The translations under genes were made by a program, and so were the position numbers. From Rhodoferax sp. OV413 (GTDB lineage Bacteria > Pseudomonadota > Gammaproteobacteria > Burkholderiales > Burkholderiaceae_C), in NCBI GenBank assembly GCA_945861785.1, contig CAMAWD010000019.1, positions 22,224 through 86,223 of the forward strand: DNA of 64,000 nucleotides. Direction: 5' to 3'. This document shows positions 16,833 to 25,418 of the stretch, one piece after another. A model generated the notes under the pieces. It had not been told where the DNA came from, did not search any database, and saw nothing but the letters and a program-made list of their open reading frames with translations. Each line of letters starts with the position of its first letter. The first letter of the stretch is position 1.

Positions 16833-16846
16833 GGATAGCGCTATCC
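16833..16846. promoter_or_regulatory. LacI-type operator 2 (GGATAGCGCTATCC)
   Basis: This perfect 14-bp palindrome has the same consensus as operator 1. The centres are 107 bp apart, about ten helical turns, which allows DNA looping by a tetrameric LacI-type repressor. It ends 37 bp before the regulator start, so it could also mediate autoregulation. Confidence 0.65.
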
Positions 16847-16883
16847 TACCCGAACCGATGTTCCATCAGCCTAGGATTAACCC

Positions 16884-17927
16884 TTGCCCGACCCGACCCC
16901 GCCCGCCAAAAGCCACCGTGCCACAGGGCGTGTGACGCTCAGCGATGTCGCGCGCGCGGCCGGGGTGAGCGCCAGCACGGTGTCGCGTGCATTGCGGGGC
17001 GAGCGGGCGGTCGATCCGGCGCTGATCGGGCGCGTCAGGGCGGTGTCCGACAAACTCGGCTACGTGCCCGACCCCGCGGCCCGGGCCTTGGCCTCCCAGC
17101 GCAGCGACCACGTTGCAATCCTGATCCCGCTGTTGTCCAACACCTTGTTCGTGGACCTTCTCGACAGCGCACAAAAAACCCTCCGCGCCGCCGGGTACCA
17201 GACCCTGATGGGTGTGACCCACTACGACGCGAGCGAAGAAGAGCAGTTGCTGCGCGAGCTGCTGCTGCACCGGCCGGCTGGGCTGCTCATCACCGGCCTG
17301 GACCACAACACCGCCACCCGCAAGCTGATCGGGCACAGCCAGGTGCCGTGTGTGCACCTGATGGACCTGCCCGCAAGCGACCAGCCCGAGGCCCCCTATT
17401 GCGTGGGTTTTCGCCAGACCGACGCCGGCGCGGCCTTGACCAGACATCTTCTTGCGCAGGGCCGCAGGCGCATCGCCTTCGCCGCGGTGCAACTTGACGC
17501 GCGGGTCATGCAACGGCTGTACGGCTGGCGCCTCGCCCTGCAGGAAGCCGGGCTGTACGAACCCACGCTGGAGTGGCTCAATCCAGCGCCCTCATCGCTG
17601 GCCCTGGGCGGCGTCCTGTTTGAGCAGATCATGCAGCAGCGCCCCGCCGTGGACGCCATCTTCTTTTGCAACGACGACCTGGCGCAAGGTGCCCTCCTGG
17701 CGGCCTTGCGCCTGGGGATTGCGGTCCCTTCCCGGGTGGCGATTGCAGGCTTCAATGACCTGACCGGCAGCGACCAGATGCTGCCAACCCTGACAACCGT
17801 TCGCACGCCACGGGCCCAGATCGGCGAGGCTGCAGCCCGGATGTTGTTGGGCCTCATGCGCGGTGAGTCGCCCGACCGACCGCAACTCGACCTGGGCTTT
17901 GAAATTGTCCATCGCGAAAGCAGCTGA
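16884..17927 (+). CDS. LacI-family transcriptional regulator of the sugar-acid operon
   Basis: The 347-residue protein has an N-terminal helix-turn-helix (VTLSDVARAAGVSASTVSRAL, residues about 17-37, with the hinge LGYVPDPAARALAS) and a periplasmic-binding-protein-like effector domain starting HVAILIPLLSNTLF. It resembles gluconate-responsive repressors (GntR/IdnR type). The start is TTG at 16884 with AGGA 8 nt upstream. It is divergent from the operon it probably controls; the effector is likely gluconate, idonate or a phosphorylated or keto derivative. The two GGAYAGCGCTRTCC palindromes in the 170-bp gap are its likely sites. Confidence 0.9.
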   Translation: MPDPTPPAKSHRATGRVTLSDVARAAGVSASTVSRALRGERAVDPALIGRVRAVSDKLGYVPDPAARALASQRSDHVAILIPLLSNTLFVDLLDSAQKTLRAAGYQTLMGVTHYDASEEEQLLRELLLHRPAGLLITGLDHNTATRKLIGHSQVPCVHLMDLPASDQPEAPYCVGFRQTDAGAALTRHLLAQGRRRIAFAAVQLDARVMQRLYGWRLALQEAGLYEPTLEWLNPAPSSLALGGVLFEQIMQQRPAVDAIFFCNDDLAQGALLAALRLGIAVPSRVAIAGFNDLTGSDQMLPTLTTVRTPRAQIGEAAARMLLGLMRGESPDRPQLDLGFEIVHRESS

Positions 17928-17931
17928 AACC

Positions 17932-18993
17932 ATGCCCTGTTCAAAAAACCTCCCGCCTGAAACGCTGACAGAATTCGCCAGCCAGTTGTTGACATCCGCC
18001 GGCCTGCCGGCCGACAAGGCGGCAACCGTGGCGCGTTTGCTGGTCCTGACCGACATGATGCAACGCCACACCCATGGCGTGGCCTTGTGCCCGCTCTACA
18101 TCGATCAACTGCAGAAGAACCTGATGGGCACCACCGGGGTGCCGGAAGTGGTCCGGGATACGGGGTCCACCATCGTGTGGGATGGCGCTTACCTCCCCGG
18201 GCTGTGGCTGGTGGACCGCGCACTGGGCACCGCCTTCGACCGTGTCGCGCAGCATGGTGTGGTGACAGTGGCCATGCGCCGCAGCCACCACATCGCCTGC
18301 CTGGCCGCATTGGTCAAGCAAGCGACCGACCGGGGCCTGGTTGCCATTCTCGCCACGTCCGATCCTGGCGGAAAGTTTGTCGCACCGTTCGGTGGCCGGG
18401 ATCCGGTGCTGACGCCCAACCCGTTCGCGATCGGGTATCCCGGCACCAGCGCGCCGGTGCTGGTGGACATCTGTGCATCCATTACCACGGTCTCCATGGC
18501 CCGCACCAAGGCTGCGGCCGGCGTCCAGTTCGAACAGCCATGGTTGATGGACGGCGCAGGCCAACCCACCACGGACCCGCGGGTGCTGGAACACACCACG
18601 CCACGCGGTTCCTTGTTGTTGCTCGGCGGCGCAGAATACGGCCACAAGGGTTTTGGCCTGGCACTGATGGTGGAGGCCCTTACCCAAGGCCTGGCGGGCC
18701 ACGGTCGTCTGGACGCCCCGAACCGCTGGGGCGCCAATGTGTTCCTGCAGGTGATGGACCCCGACGCATTCGCCGGGCGGAGCAACTTTCTGAGCCAGAT
18801 GGACTTCATCGGCGAGGCGTGCCGCGCCAGCCAGCCAGTTCAACCGGATGGCATGGTGCGACTGCCGGGCGACCAGGCCAGTGCCAATATTCGCAAGGCA
18901 GAACAGCAGGGCATCGACCTCAGCGAGGCCACGCTGGCCAACCTCGCAGCCTGCGCGACCCGACTCGGCGTCGCACCGCTGGCCCAGGCCTGA
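17932..18993 (+). CDS. Ldh2/malate-lactate dehydrogenase family oxidoreductase
   Basis: The 353-residue NAD(P)-dependent enzyme belongs to the family of YiaK (2,3-diketo-L-gulonate reductase), ureidoglycolate dehydrogenase and sulfolactate dehydrogenase. Motifs: THGVALCPLYIDQL near the N-terminus, catalytic-His region RRSHHIACLAALV, DPGGKFVAPFGGRDPVLTPNPFAIG, and GGAEYGHKGFGLALMVEAL. It starts at the ATG 4 bp after the lacI-type gene and is probably co-transcribed with it. YiaK in E. coli is likewise paired with a TRAP transporter, so a role in 2,3-diketogulonate or a related keto-acid is plausible. Substrate is not determined. Confidence 0.85.
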   Translation: MPCSKNLPPETLTEFASQLLTSAGLPADKAATVARLLVLTDMMQRHTHGVALCPLYIDQLQKNLMGTTGVPEVVRDTGSTIVWDGAYLPGLWLVDRALGTAFDRVAQHGVVTVAMRRSHHIACLAALVKQATDRGLVAILATSDPGGKFVAPFGGRDPVLTPNPFAIGYPGTSAPVLVDICASITTVSMARTKAAAGVQFEQPWLMDGAGQPTTDPRVLEHTTPRGSLLLLGGAEYGHKGFGLALMVEALTQGLAGHGRLDAPNRWGANVFLQVMDPDAFAGRSNFLSQMDFIGEACRASQPVQPDGMVRLPGDQASANIRKAEQQGIDLSEATLANLAACATRLGVAPLAQA

Positions 18994-19127
18994 CGCGGTT
19001 TCGCGCCAGATCGCCAGGAGACCGGCGCGCTCAGCTTGTCGTGACGATGCGTCGGAACCACACAGTTCGCGTTCGCTGCGCAGCCTTGCCTTGCGGCCTG
19101 CAGGTCGTCAACCCGCCTCACCCACCT

Positions 19128-21263
19128 TCAGAAGCTCGCCTGCAGCCCCAGCTTCACACTGCGCCCCGGCAGTGGTGACTTGCCTGGTGCGGTCTGGGTC
19201 AGGATCGAGCCCGACGGGTAGGCCAAGGTGTTGCCCAAATTGTCCAGCCGCGCGTACCAAAGCAGGTTTGCGGCGCCCTCATTCTGACGGTAGGTAAGGG
19301 CCACGTTGACCAGTGTGTAGGAGCCCGTGGCCAGTTGGCCTGCAGGCACGCGGTTTTGCGCGACGGCATGGTTCGCACCCAAACGCGCACCCCAGGGGCC
19401 CTGCGCCCAGACCAGCGTCGCGCCCAGCCGTGCCGGTGCGATGCGCGGCAGGTTCTGGCCGGTGGCCAGGTTCACCGCGCGCACCAGGTCGCCACGCAGT
19501 TCGAGGTCCAGCACCTGCGGCCCTTCCATCAGGCGCAACGTGCCGCTGGCCTCCAGCCCGGCAAACCGCGCACGCACCTGCGAGTAGGCATATTCAGGCA
19601 ACACCTCAGCCGCACCGCCGGACTCCACAGAGTTGCCGGCGCCGTCGTCCGTGACCCCCACCCCGGCGCCGTTGCCGTCGGTGTCGCGGAGCAGCCCGGT
19701 CGCATCGAGAGACAGGTAGTTGCTGAAACGGTTCACGAAGGCCCCCAGACGTGCGACGTTGGCACCGCTCTTCCACTGGACGCCGACGTCCAGGTTGGTT
19801 GACTTTTCTTTGGTGAACGCCGCATTGCCGACCTCGTAGGAATTGGTGGCGATGTGCGGGCCGTCGGCGAACAGCTCGTAGTCCTTGGGTGCGCGCTCGC
19901 TGTAGGCCAAATTGGACGTGAGTTGCCAGCCAGCCGACAGATTCCAAAGTGCACCCAGGGCATAACTGCCCGGATTGAAACTGCGCGCAGTTGGAGCAAA
20001 CCGCGCCACCAGCGGGTTGCCAAACGACGCCACGCGGACCGACTCGGTGCGCGCGCCAAGACTTAGTTTGCCCCAACCCGCCGCCACCTCCTCGTAGATG
20101 AACAAGGCGCTCTGGCGGGTGCGACTGTAGGGCGCAAAGGCCTCGGCGCCATCGGCGGAGAAACGCGTGGACTCGGTCTGCACACCGACCACCCCTTCCA
20201 GCGGGCCCAGGCGCGCGTGCCGTGCTTCCAACCGGAGGTCGTTGCCGGAGTTCTTGAACACCGTTCCTGGCGTGCCGGCCTCGAACTCGGTGTGCTGGTA
20301 GTTGCTGTGCCCGAAACGCGCCTTGATGCCCTGCACCAGGCCGGTGAAGCCACGGGCTTCTCCCTCCACGGCGTAACGGTCCGAGCGCATGCCGATCGTC
20401 ACCTCGTCCTCGGCCACGGTGCCATAGGTCGAACGGTAGGTGTCGGCGGACAGGCCCAGGTAACCCTGCGCGAAAAACACCGAGCCGCCCACAGCCCCGC
20501 CATGGGTGCGCGCGCTGGAGTTGCAGATGCGCCTGGCCAATGCCGGCGAACCGGGCTTGGTGCATGCCAGTGCGGCCGGTGCCGAGGTGTCGCCGGCGTC
20601 ACGGTGAAATGCGTCCGCATGCAAGGCGAAGCGGTCGGTGCCGGTCTCGAGCAACAGCGCAGCGCCCTTCTCAGAATTGCCGCTGGCAAAACCGAGGTCC
20701 GCCTTGCCGGAAACCCCACCCGCAGCGTCGAACAGGGCCTCGCGGGGTATGCGGTTGTCGATCAGGTTGACCACGCCCCCGACCGCGTTGCCGCCATACA
20801 GCAGCGCGCCTGGCCCGCGCAAAACCTCGATGCGTTCGACGGCGATCGGGTCCGACGGCACCGCGTGGTCGTAACTCAGGCCGGATGCGTCGACGCTCGC
20901 GCCGTTGTTGCCCAGGATGCGGATGCGGTCGCCGTCCAGGCCGCGGATCACCGGGCGGCTGGCGTTGGGGCCGAAATAGGTGCTGCTCACACCCGGGGTG
21001 CCGTCGAGCGTCTCACCCAGGGTGCTGCGGGAGCGCAGAAGCAGGCCCGGGCCCGCGTAGGCCGCGGCTGGTGCAATCAGTTCATTCGAACCCAGGGGGT
21101 TGCCGGTGACTGTCACTGTGGGCAGCGTCACGGGAGCAGTCGAAGTGGCGCCGGACTGGGCGACGGCGGCGCCACTGGTGGCGAGCGTCAGCACGGACAG
21201 CGCAACAGGGCGAAACAGGACAGGGGCGCGCAGAAGCGCCAACTTGCAGGAGGTTTTTTTCAT
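19128..21263 (-). CDS. znuD: ZnuD-like TonB-dependent outer-membrane receptor
   Basis: The 711-residue protein has a signal peptide (MKKTSCKLALLRAPVLF to GAAVAQ), a plug domain with ETLDGTPGVSS, RPVIRGLDGDRIRILGNN and RIEVLRGPGALLYGGNAVGGVVN, and a 22-strand-type barrel ending in a C-terminal Phe (KLGLQASF), the outer-membrane insertion signal. The plug region SVDASGLSYDHAVPSDPIAVERIE is the pattern I associate with ZnuD zinc receptors of Neisseria and relatives. An extracellular loop includes a Cys pair (ACTKPGSPALARRICNSS), as expected for ZnuD metal-binding loops. It is the last gene of the zur-led operon, which supports zinc import across the outer membrane. Confidence 0.85.
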   Translation of the reverse strand: MKKTSCKLALLRAPVLFRPVALSVLTLATSGAAVAQSGATSTAPVTLPTVTVTGNPLGSNELIAPAAAYAGPGLLLRSRSTLGETLDGTPGVSSTYFGPNASRPVIRGLDGDRIRILGNNGASVDASGLSYDHAVPSDPIAVERIEVLRGPGALLYGGNAVGGVVNLIDNRIPREALFDAAGGVSGKADLGFASGNSEKGAALLLETGTDRFALHADAFHRDAGDTSAPAALACTKPGSPALARRICNSSARTHGGAVGGSVFFAQGYLGLSADTYRSTYGTVAEDEVTIGMRSDRYAVEGEARGFTGLVQGIKARFGHSNYQHTEFEAGTPGTVFKNSGNDLRLEARHARLGPLEGVVGVQTESTRFSADGAEAFAPYSRTRQSALFIYEEVAAGWGKLSLGARTESVRVASFGNPLVARFAPTARSFNPGSYALGALWNLSAGWQLTSNLAYSERAPKDYELFADGPHIATNSYEVGNAAFTKEKSTNLDVGVQWKSGANVARLGAFVNRFSNYLSLDATGLLRDTDGNGAGVGVTDDGAGNSVESGGAAEVLPEYAYSQVRARFAGLEASGTLRLMEGPQVLDLELRGDLVRAVNLATGQNLPRIAPARLGATLVWAQGPWGARLGANHAVAQNRVPAGQLATGSYTLVNVALTYRQNEGAANLLWYARLDNLGNTLAYPSGSILTQTAPGKSPLPGRSVKLGLQASF

Positions 21264-21340
21264 GACAGGAGGATTGAAAATGCGAAGACCAGACCACCCG
21301 CCAGGCACAAGCCGGCGGGACTACACGTAGCGCAGCAGCG

Positions 21341-21811
21341 TCAGGACTTGGTGGGCGGGGGGCCGCGGGCGCGCGTCGGCGCGGGGGCCAGTTGCGGCGC
21401 CGGGGTGGCCCGTACGGCAAGCACCGGTGCCAGCGGCAAAGGCGGCAACACCTGCGCCGTGACCAACGCCAAAAAATCGGTATGGCTGGACTGGTCGAAA
21501 AGCCGGCATGTGGATTCGTCGTCGTGGCCGACGAACAGGCGCAGCAACCAGAAGGCACCGGGCTGGGCCGCAACGGGTTCATCCGCCTCGCCGTGGTCGC
21601 GGTGCTTGTGATCGTGGCCAAGTCCAGCGTCAGCGGCCAACCGGGGCCGCTCAAGCGCCCCATCCTGCGCGATTGTCACCGCCCGAAAGTGCTGCCCATG
21701 CACCACGCTGTGCAGCAGCCCCTGGGACTGCGCCAGCACCAGGGCCACGGAGAAAGCCAGCAGCAGCGTTGCCACCCAGCGGCGCACCGCAATGACGCCG
21801 GGCCGGTTCAC
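21341..21811 (-). CDS. Histidine-rich membrane-anchored protein of the zinc operon
   Basis: The 156-residue product starts at a GTG (21811) with GGGAG 7 nt upstream. One N-terminal hydrophobic segment (WVATLLLAFSVALVLAQS) is an anchor or signal. A His/Asp-rich stretch (GHDHKHRDHGEAD) follows, then a conserved-looking CRLFDQSSHTDFL and a Pro/Ala-rich tail. The His cluster suggests periplasmic zinc binding. Proteins with a CRLFDQ.SH.D pattern occur, as I recall, beside zinc receptor genes in other Burkholderiales, but I cannot name a characterised function. Confidence 0.75.
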   Translation of the reverse strand: MNRPGVIAVRRWVATLLLAFSVALVLAQSQGLLHSVVHGQHFRAVTIAQDGALERPRLAADAGLGHDHKHRDHGEADEPVAAQPGAFWLLRLFVGHDDESTCRLFDQSSHTDFLALVTAQVLPPLPLAPVLAVRATPAPQLAPAPTRARGPPPTKS

Positions 21812-21833
21812 GGGATCGCTCCCGCCGAAAGAC

Positions 21834-22400
21834 CTACTTGACGCTGACCGCGTCGGTCACGCGGTAATACAGGCCATAAGGATCGTCGAGCAGCACGAGG
21901 AACTTGCCCTCGACCACCACCGGTTCCAAGGAATAGGCCACCGGGGTCTTGGTCTTGACTTCGACCATGCTCTCCGGCCCGCCGGGCACGCAAAACCCGC
22001 AGGTCATAGGCACCGAGGTGAGCAGGAAATGTTTTTGCTTTTCGCCCGGTTCGAGCGGCATCATGAAACCCTGGATGCGCTGGGTTTTCTGGTTCAGGGC
22101 CATCTGGCCCATGGCGAACACCGGCAAGACCCTGTTCTTGTCGGTCTTGGTCTTGACTTCGGTCAGCACCGACCAAGGCACCACGTCGGCACGCGCCTGC
22201 AATCGCGGGAACGGGCTGTTGGCCCCATGCACACCGGCCCCGGTGCCACTCGGCAAAGGTGCACTCCGTTGCGCCTTGTCGGCAGTCGGGCTGCCGATCA
22301 CCAGGCTGGAGCCACTGCCGGCAGGCAAGGGTGAACTGAGCTGGGCGATGGCCCCGACTGAACTGAGCAAAAGGACCAAAAACGGGACAACAACTCGCAT
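21834..22400 (-). CDS. DUF3299 family exported protein
   Basis: The 188-residue secreted protein has a signal peptide (MRVVVPFLVLLLSSVGAIAQ) and a domain with VPWSVLTEVKTK, MALNQKTQRIQGFMMPLEPGEKQKHFLLTSVPMTCGFCVPGGPESMVEV, matching the DUF3299 pattern (conserved CGFCVP). Such proteins occur with zinc-regulated FtsX-like ABC systems; the CxxC may bind metal or be redox-active. GGAG lies 6 nt before the ATG. Function is unproven. Confidence 0.75.
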   Translation of the reverse strand: MRVVVPFLVLLLSSVGAIAQLSSPLPAGSGSSLVIGSPTADKAQRSAPLPSGTGAGVHGANSPFPRLQARADVVPWSVLTEVKTKTDKNRVLPVFAMGQMALNQKTQRIQGFMMPLEPGEKQKHFLLTSVPMTCGFCVPGGPESMVEVKTKTPVAYSLEPVVVEGKFLVLLDDPYGLYYRVTDAVSVK

Positions 22401-22484
22401 GGCATTCTCCGGAAATATGAGGACGACTCAGCACCTTGGATGCCCATTGCGCCCACTGGTTCCCAGCCATTATCATGCGGGCGC

Positions 22485-22742
22485 TCAATGTTCGTGTTTC
22501 ATGCCGCAGTACTTGCCGATCGCCATACCTTTGCAGGCTGCTTGCAGCTCCTTGTTGCAAACGTCCTCCTTCTTGCCGGTCTCCAGGCATTTGGCGGCTG
22601 CCTCGTGCGCGGCGGACATGGCGCGGTGGCGCGCGATGTCTGCCTTGGTTTCCTTGTCGCTGTGGGCCGTGGCGGCCCAGGCAGCCGCGCCGGTCAGGCA
22701 CAGGGCGGTAATGGACACCAGTTTGGCAAAACGCTTGATCAT
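22485..22742 (-). CDS. Small exported Cys/His-containing protein
   Basis: The 85-residue product has a signal peptide (MIKRFAKLVSITALCLTGAAAWA) and a mature part of about 60 residues with four cysteines and several His (RHRAMSAAHEAAAKCLETGKKEDVCNKELQ..CKGMAIGKYCGMKHEH, shown in pieces). The Cys spacing suggests two disulfides or a metal site. AAGGAG lies 7 nt before the ATG, a strong ribosome site. It lies between the permease and the DUF3299 gene, so it is probably a periplasmic accessory of the zinc system. I do not recognise the family. Confidence 0.7.
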   Translation of the reverse strand: MIKRFAKLVSITALCLTGAAAWAATAHSDKETKADIARHRAMSAAHEAAAKCLETGKKEDVCNKELQAACKGMAIGKYCGMKHEH

Positions 22743-22764
22743 TGAAAATCTCCTTCGGGGTTGA

Positions 22765-23970
22765 TCAGGAACGGGAATTGAGCAGGGTCGTGACATCGAG
22801 CCGGTAGGCTCCCAGGGCGGGCAACAAGGCTGCGAGACTTGCCACGGCAAAGCCCAGCCCCACCACCCACCATTCGGCAGACAACCAGATCCAGCCGGTG
22901 AGCGGCAAGGAGCGCTCCGATTGCATCCAGGTGCCAGCCAGATGCGCCAGGCTGTGGCCCACCGCCAGCCCCAGCACGATGGCCAGGCCAGCCAGCAACA
23001 GCGCTTCGCACCACACCAGGCCGGCCACCTTGGCCGGCGGCGCACCCAGCATGCGCAACATCGCCAGATCAGCCCGGCGCTCGCGCACCGCATTCCACAG
23101 GGCGATGAACACGCTCAGGCCCGCAGTCAGCAGCAGCACGGCACCAAAACCGCGCAGCACATCGGTGCCCACACCGACCATGCGCAACAGGCGCGTGACC
23201 TCCACCGCCGGCGCCGCCGCCTGCATCTCGGTGGTGGTGTTGACGAAACGCGGGAAGCTGACCGCCGCCAGCGGGCTCTTGTAGGTGATCAGCGCCATCG
23301 TCACTTCGCGCTCGGCCTCCATGATCTTCTGGTCTTCCTCGTCCAGCGCCGTGGCTTTTTCGTGCACCGTCCAGACCGACTCGGTGGCGGTAAGGATGAG
23401 GCGGTCCAGCACGCAACCACATGGGGCCAGCACACCGGCGACCTGGTAGGGGTTGTCGCCATGTTCATGTCCGCCTGCGCCCAGCCCGTGCGAGCCGATG
23501 AAACTGTTGCCAACCACCAGCCCTGTGTTCGCCGCCACCTGGGCGCCCAGCACCGCTTGCATCGGCGCATTCCACAGCCCGCCCTTTTGCAGGGTGGCGC
23601 CATAGTGGCTGGCATAGGCCGGTGTCGTGCCGACAATGCGAAAACCCCGGAACGTGTCGCCCAGGCTGATCGGGATAAGCCGCGCGATGCGTGCGTCTTT
23701 TTCGAGCTCCTGCACGGCAACCAACGGGATGTTGCCGGGCGGCACATCGATGTGGAACACCCCCGACAGGATCAGCTGCATCGGGCTGCCCTTGGCGCCC
23801 ACCACCACGTCGATGCCCGCCAGGTCGCGCTCAAAGGCGCGGTCGAGCTGGGTGCTGACCAGCAGCAGGAAGGTGATGGACCCCAGGCCCAGCGTCAGCA
23901 GCAGCAGGTTGAGGCCGGCCGCCAGTGGTCGGGCCAGCAGGTAGCGCCATGCGACGGACAGCATCTTCAT
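22765..23970 (-). CDS. ABC transporter permease, FtsX/MacB-like
   Basis: The 401-residue protein has one N-terminal membrane helix ([23 protein letters not shown]), a large periplasmic domain (about 45-265) and three C-terminal helices, the topology of MacB/LolC/FtsX proteins. Features include [22 protein letters not shown] and [15 protein letters not shown] before the final helices. The periplasmic domain has a His-rich stretch ([10 protein letters not shown]) that may see zinc. Such permeases usually drive extraction or mechanotransmission rather than import. The ATG overlaps the ATPase stop as ATGA. Confidence 0.85.
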   Translation of the reverse strand: MKMLSVAWRYLLARPLAAGLNLLLLTLGLGSITFLLLVSTQLDRAFERDLAGIDVVVGAKGSPMQLILSGVFHIDVPPGNIPLVAVQELEKDARIARLIPISLGDTFRGFRIVGTTPAYASHYGATLQKGGLWNAPMQAVLGAQVAANTGLVVGNSFIGSHGLGAGGHEHGDNPYQVAGVLAPCGCVLDRLILTATESVWTVHEKATALDEEDQKIMEAEREVTMALITYKSPLAAVSFPRFVNTTTEMQAAAPAVEVTRLLRMVGVGTDVLRGFGAVLLLTAGLSVFIALWNAVRERRADLAMLRMLGAPPAKVAGLVWCEALLLAGLAIVLGLAVGHSLAHLAGTWMQSERSLPLTGWIWLSAEWWVVGLGFAVASLAALLPALGAYRLDVTTLLNSRS

Positions 23971-24632
23971 GCCGCGTTGCTCCCGGCCGGCATGGCCGCA
24001 GCCATCTCGCACACCACGGCGTGCGGCAGCGCCGCCGCCACGCGCGCGTCGTGGGTGGCGATCACCAGGCTGGCGCCAAGTCGGCCGGCCGTTCCCGCAA
24101 GCAGGTCGAGCGCCGATCCAGCCGCCACATCATCCAGGCTGGCTGTCGGTTCATCGGCCAGGATCACCCGTGGGCGCAGCAGCACCGCACGCGCCAGCGC
24201 CACCCGCTGCGCCTGCCCGCCCGAGAGCTGGCTGGGCCGCCGCGCGGCCAGATCCGCCAGACCCAGCGCCCCCAAGGCCTGCGCCACCGCTGCCGGGTTG
24301 TCCGGCACGCCAGCCGCCCACTGCGCCAGCGCCAGATTGCCAGTGACTGTCAACGCCTCGCTCAGATGCAGCCTTTGTGGCAGGAAACCGATGGCACTGG
24401 CGCGCCAGGCATCGGTCGCGAGTTGCTGCAACCGGCCCAGGTCCTGCCCCGCCACCACGATGCTGCCCCCGGCCGGGCGCAACAGGCCCGCAGCCAGTGC
24501 CAGCCACGTCGACTTGCCGGAACCGGACGGGCCCTTGAGCAGGAGCACCCCGCCCTGCGGCAGGTTCACGTCCGGAAACCGCAACTCCGCACCTGCGCCA
24601 TACCGGTAGGCCAGTTGATGGGTCTGGATCAA
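23967..24632 (-). CDS. ABC transporter ATP-binding protein (LolD/MacB type)
   Basis: The 221-residue ATPase shows Walker [12 protein letters not shown], signature [14 protein letters not shown], Walker [13 protein letters not shown] and the H-loop IATHD. It pairs with the FtsX-like permease downstream (ATGA overlap). The start is TTG at 24632, overlapping the zur stop as TTGA, so zur and this gene are translationally coupled. That tight linkage indicates a role in zinc homeostasis. Confidence 0.88.
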   Translation of the reverse strand: MIQTHQLAYRYGAGAELRFPDVNLPQGGVLLLKGPSGSGKSTWLALAAGLLRPAGGSIVVAGQDLGRLQQLATDAWRASAIGFLPQRLHLSEALTVTGNLALAQWAAGVPDNPAAVAQALGALGLADLAARRPSQLSGGQAQRVALARAVLLRPRVILADEPTASLDDVAAGSALDLLAGTAGRLGASLVIATHDARVAAALPHAVVCEMAAAMPAGSNAA

Positions 24633-25117
24633 GCGGCGGTCTCCGTGGTGCCGCTGGCGCAATCACTGCAAACGCCGCGCAGTGCGACATCCATGCTCAA
24701 CCCGGTGTAACCCAGGGCCTTGAGCGCCTCGATGGCGGTCTGCGCCGCCTTTTCCAGATCGCGTGAACTGGCCTGCAAGGCACCCGAAAGCGGGCTGTCG
24801 CGGTGGCAGCTCTGGCACTCGAAATGTGGGGTGGCATGCACGCTGGCAGGCATGGCCTGGTAGCGCCGCACACGCCTTGCATCCACACGGCACAACAGCA
24901 GGCCGACCTGGGTCAGCCGGTCGATCAGGCGGTACAGCGTCACGCGGTCCAGCGCTTCGGTCTGGTCGTCTTGCAGCGCCATCTGCAATTGCGCATGCGT
25001 GTAGCTGGTGTCTGGGTGCGCAAGCAACCAGCCCAGTACCAGGCGCGCTGCACTGGTACGCCGCAAGCCATGGGCGGAAAGCAGCGCGTCAATCGGGTCG
25101 TCAGGAAGTGGCGGCAT
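24629..25117 (-). CDS. zur: Fur-family regulator, probable zinc uptake regulator
   Basis: The 162-residue protein has a winged-helix DNA-binding half (GLRRTSAARLVLGWLLAHPDTSYTHAQL, ALDRVTLYRLIDRL) and a dimer half with His-rich HATPHFECQSCH and two CxxC pairs (CQSC; CSDC near the C-terminus), the structural zinc site of Fur proteins. The operon and the divergent znuCBA make Zur far more likely than Fur or PerR. It is the first gene of its operon, and paired GCAAY-N3-GTTGC repeats lie upstream, so autoregulation is expected. Confidence 0.85.
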   Translation of the reverse strand: MPPLPDDPIDALLSAHGLRRTSAARLVLGWLLAHPDTSYTHAQLQMALQDDQTEALDRVTLYRLIDRLTQVGLLLCRVDARRVRRYQAMPASVHATPHFECQSCHRDSPLSGALQASSRDLEKAAQTAIEALKALGYTGLSMDVALRGVCSDCASGTTETAA

Positions 25118-25171
25118 GGGTGACCTTGTAGCCAACGAGTAGTTCAAAAAAAGCACGGATGCGCATTTAAT

Positions 25172-25184
25172 GCAACAAAGTTGC
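25172..25184. promoter_or_regulatory. Candidate Zur box 1 (GCAACAAAGTTGC)
   Basis: A perfect 5-bp inverted repeat (GCAAC/GTTGC, 3-bp spacer) lies 55 bp upstream of zur in the divergent zur/znu promoter. A related repeat starts 26 bp to the right. It is not the AT-rich box of E. coli Zur, so the assignment rests on position and duplication. Confidence 0.5.
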
Positions 25185-25197
25185 GTTAGACTATATC

Positions 25198-25210
25198 GCA
25201 ATCTGGTTGC
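25198..25210. promoter_or_regulatory. Candidate Zur box 2 (GCAATCTGGTTGC)
   Basis: This second copy of GCAAY-N3-GTTGC lies 26 bp from box 1, about 2.5 helical turns, within the same AT-rich divergent promoter and nearer the znu side. Two boxes would allow separate control of the zur operon and the znu operon. Confidence 0.45.
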
Positions 25211-25271
25211 ATTATGGCCCGATCCAGGGTCCAACAAACGAAATCTTCTGCTGTCACACCACTTCCACCGG

Positions 25272-25418
25272 ATGCCGAACACCCCCCCACCCCCCAAGAG
25301 CCGACGGCGCACCGTCCTTGCATGGCCGGCATGGCAACGGGTGCTCGCCGTCGTGCCGGCACTCGCCCTGCTCTGGCTGGGCGTCTTGTGGGCCACCGGG
25401 GAGACCGCTCCATGGTGA
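25272..25418 (+). CDS. Small single-pass membrane peptide upstream of znuC
   Basis: The 48-residue open frame starts at the ATG 25272. It has a basic, proline-rich N-terminus (NTPPPPKSRRRTV) and one hydrophobic segment (VLAVVPALALLWLGVLWA). The stop overlaps the znuC ATG by 7 bp, as in coupled genes, and this is the first plausible coding sequence after the Zur-box region. It may be an accessory of the ZnuCBA importer or only a leader. No homologue is known to me. Confidence 0.5.
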   Translation: MPNTPPPPKSRRRTVLAWPAWQRVLAVVPALALLWLGVLWATGETAPW

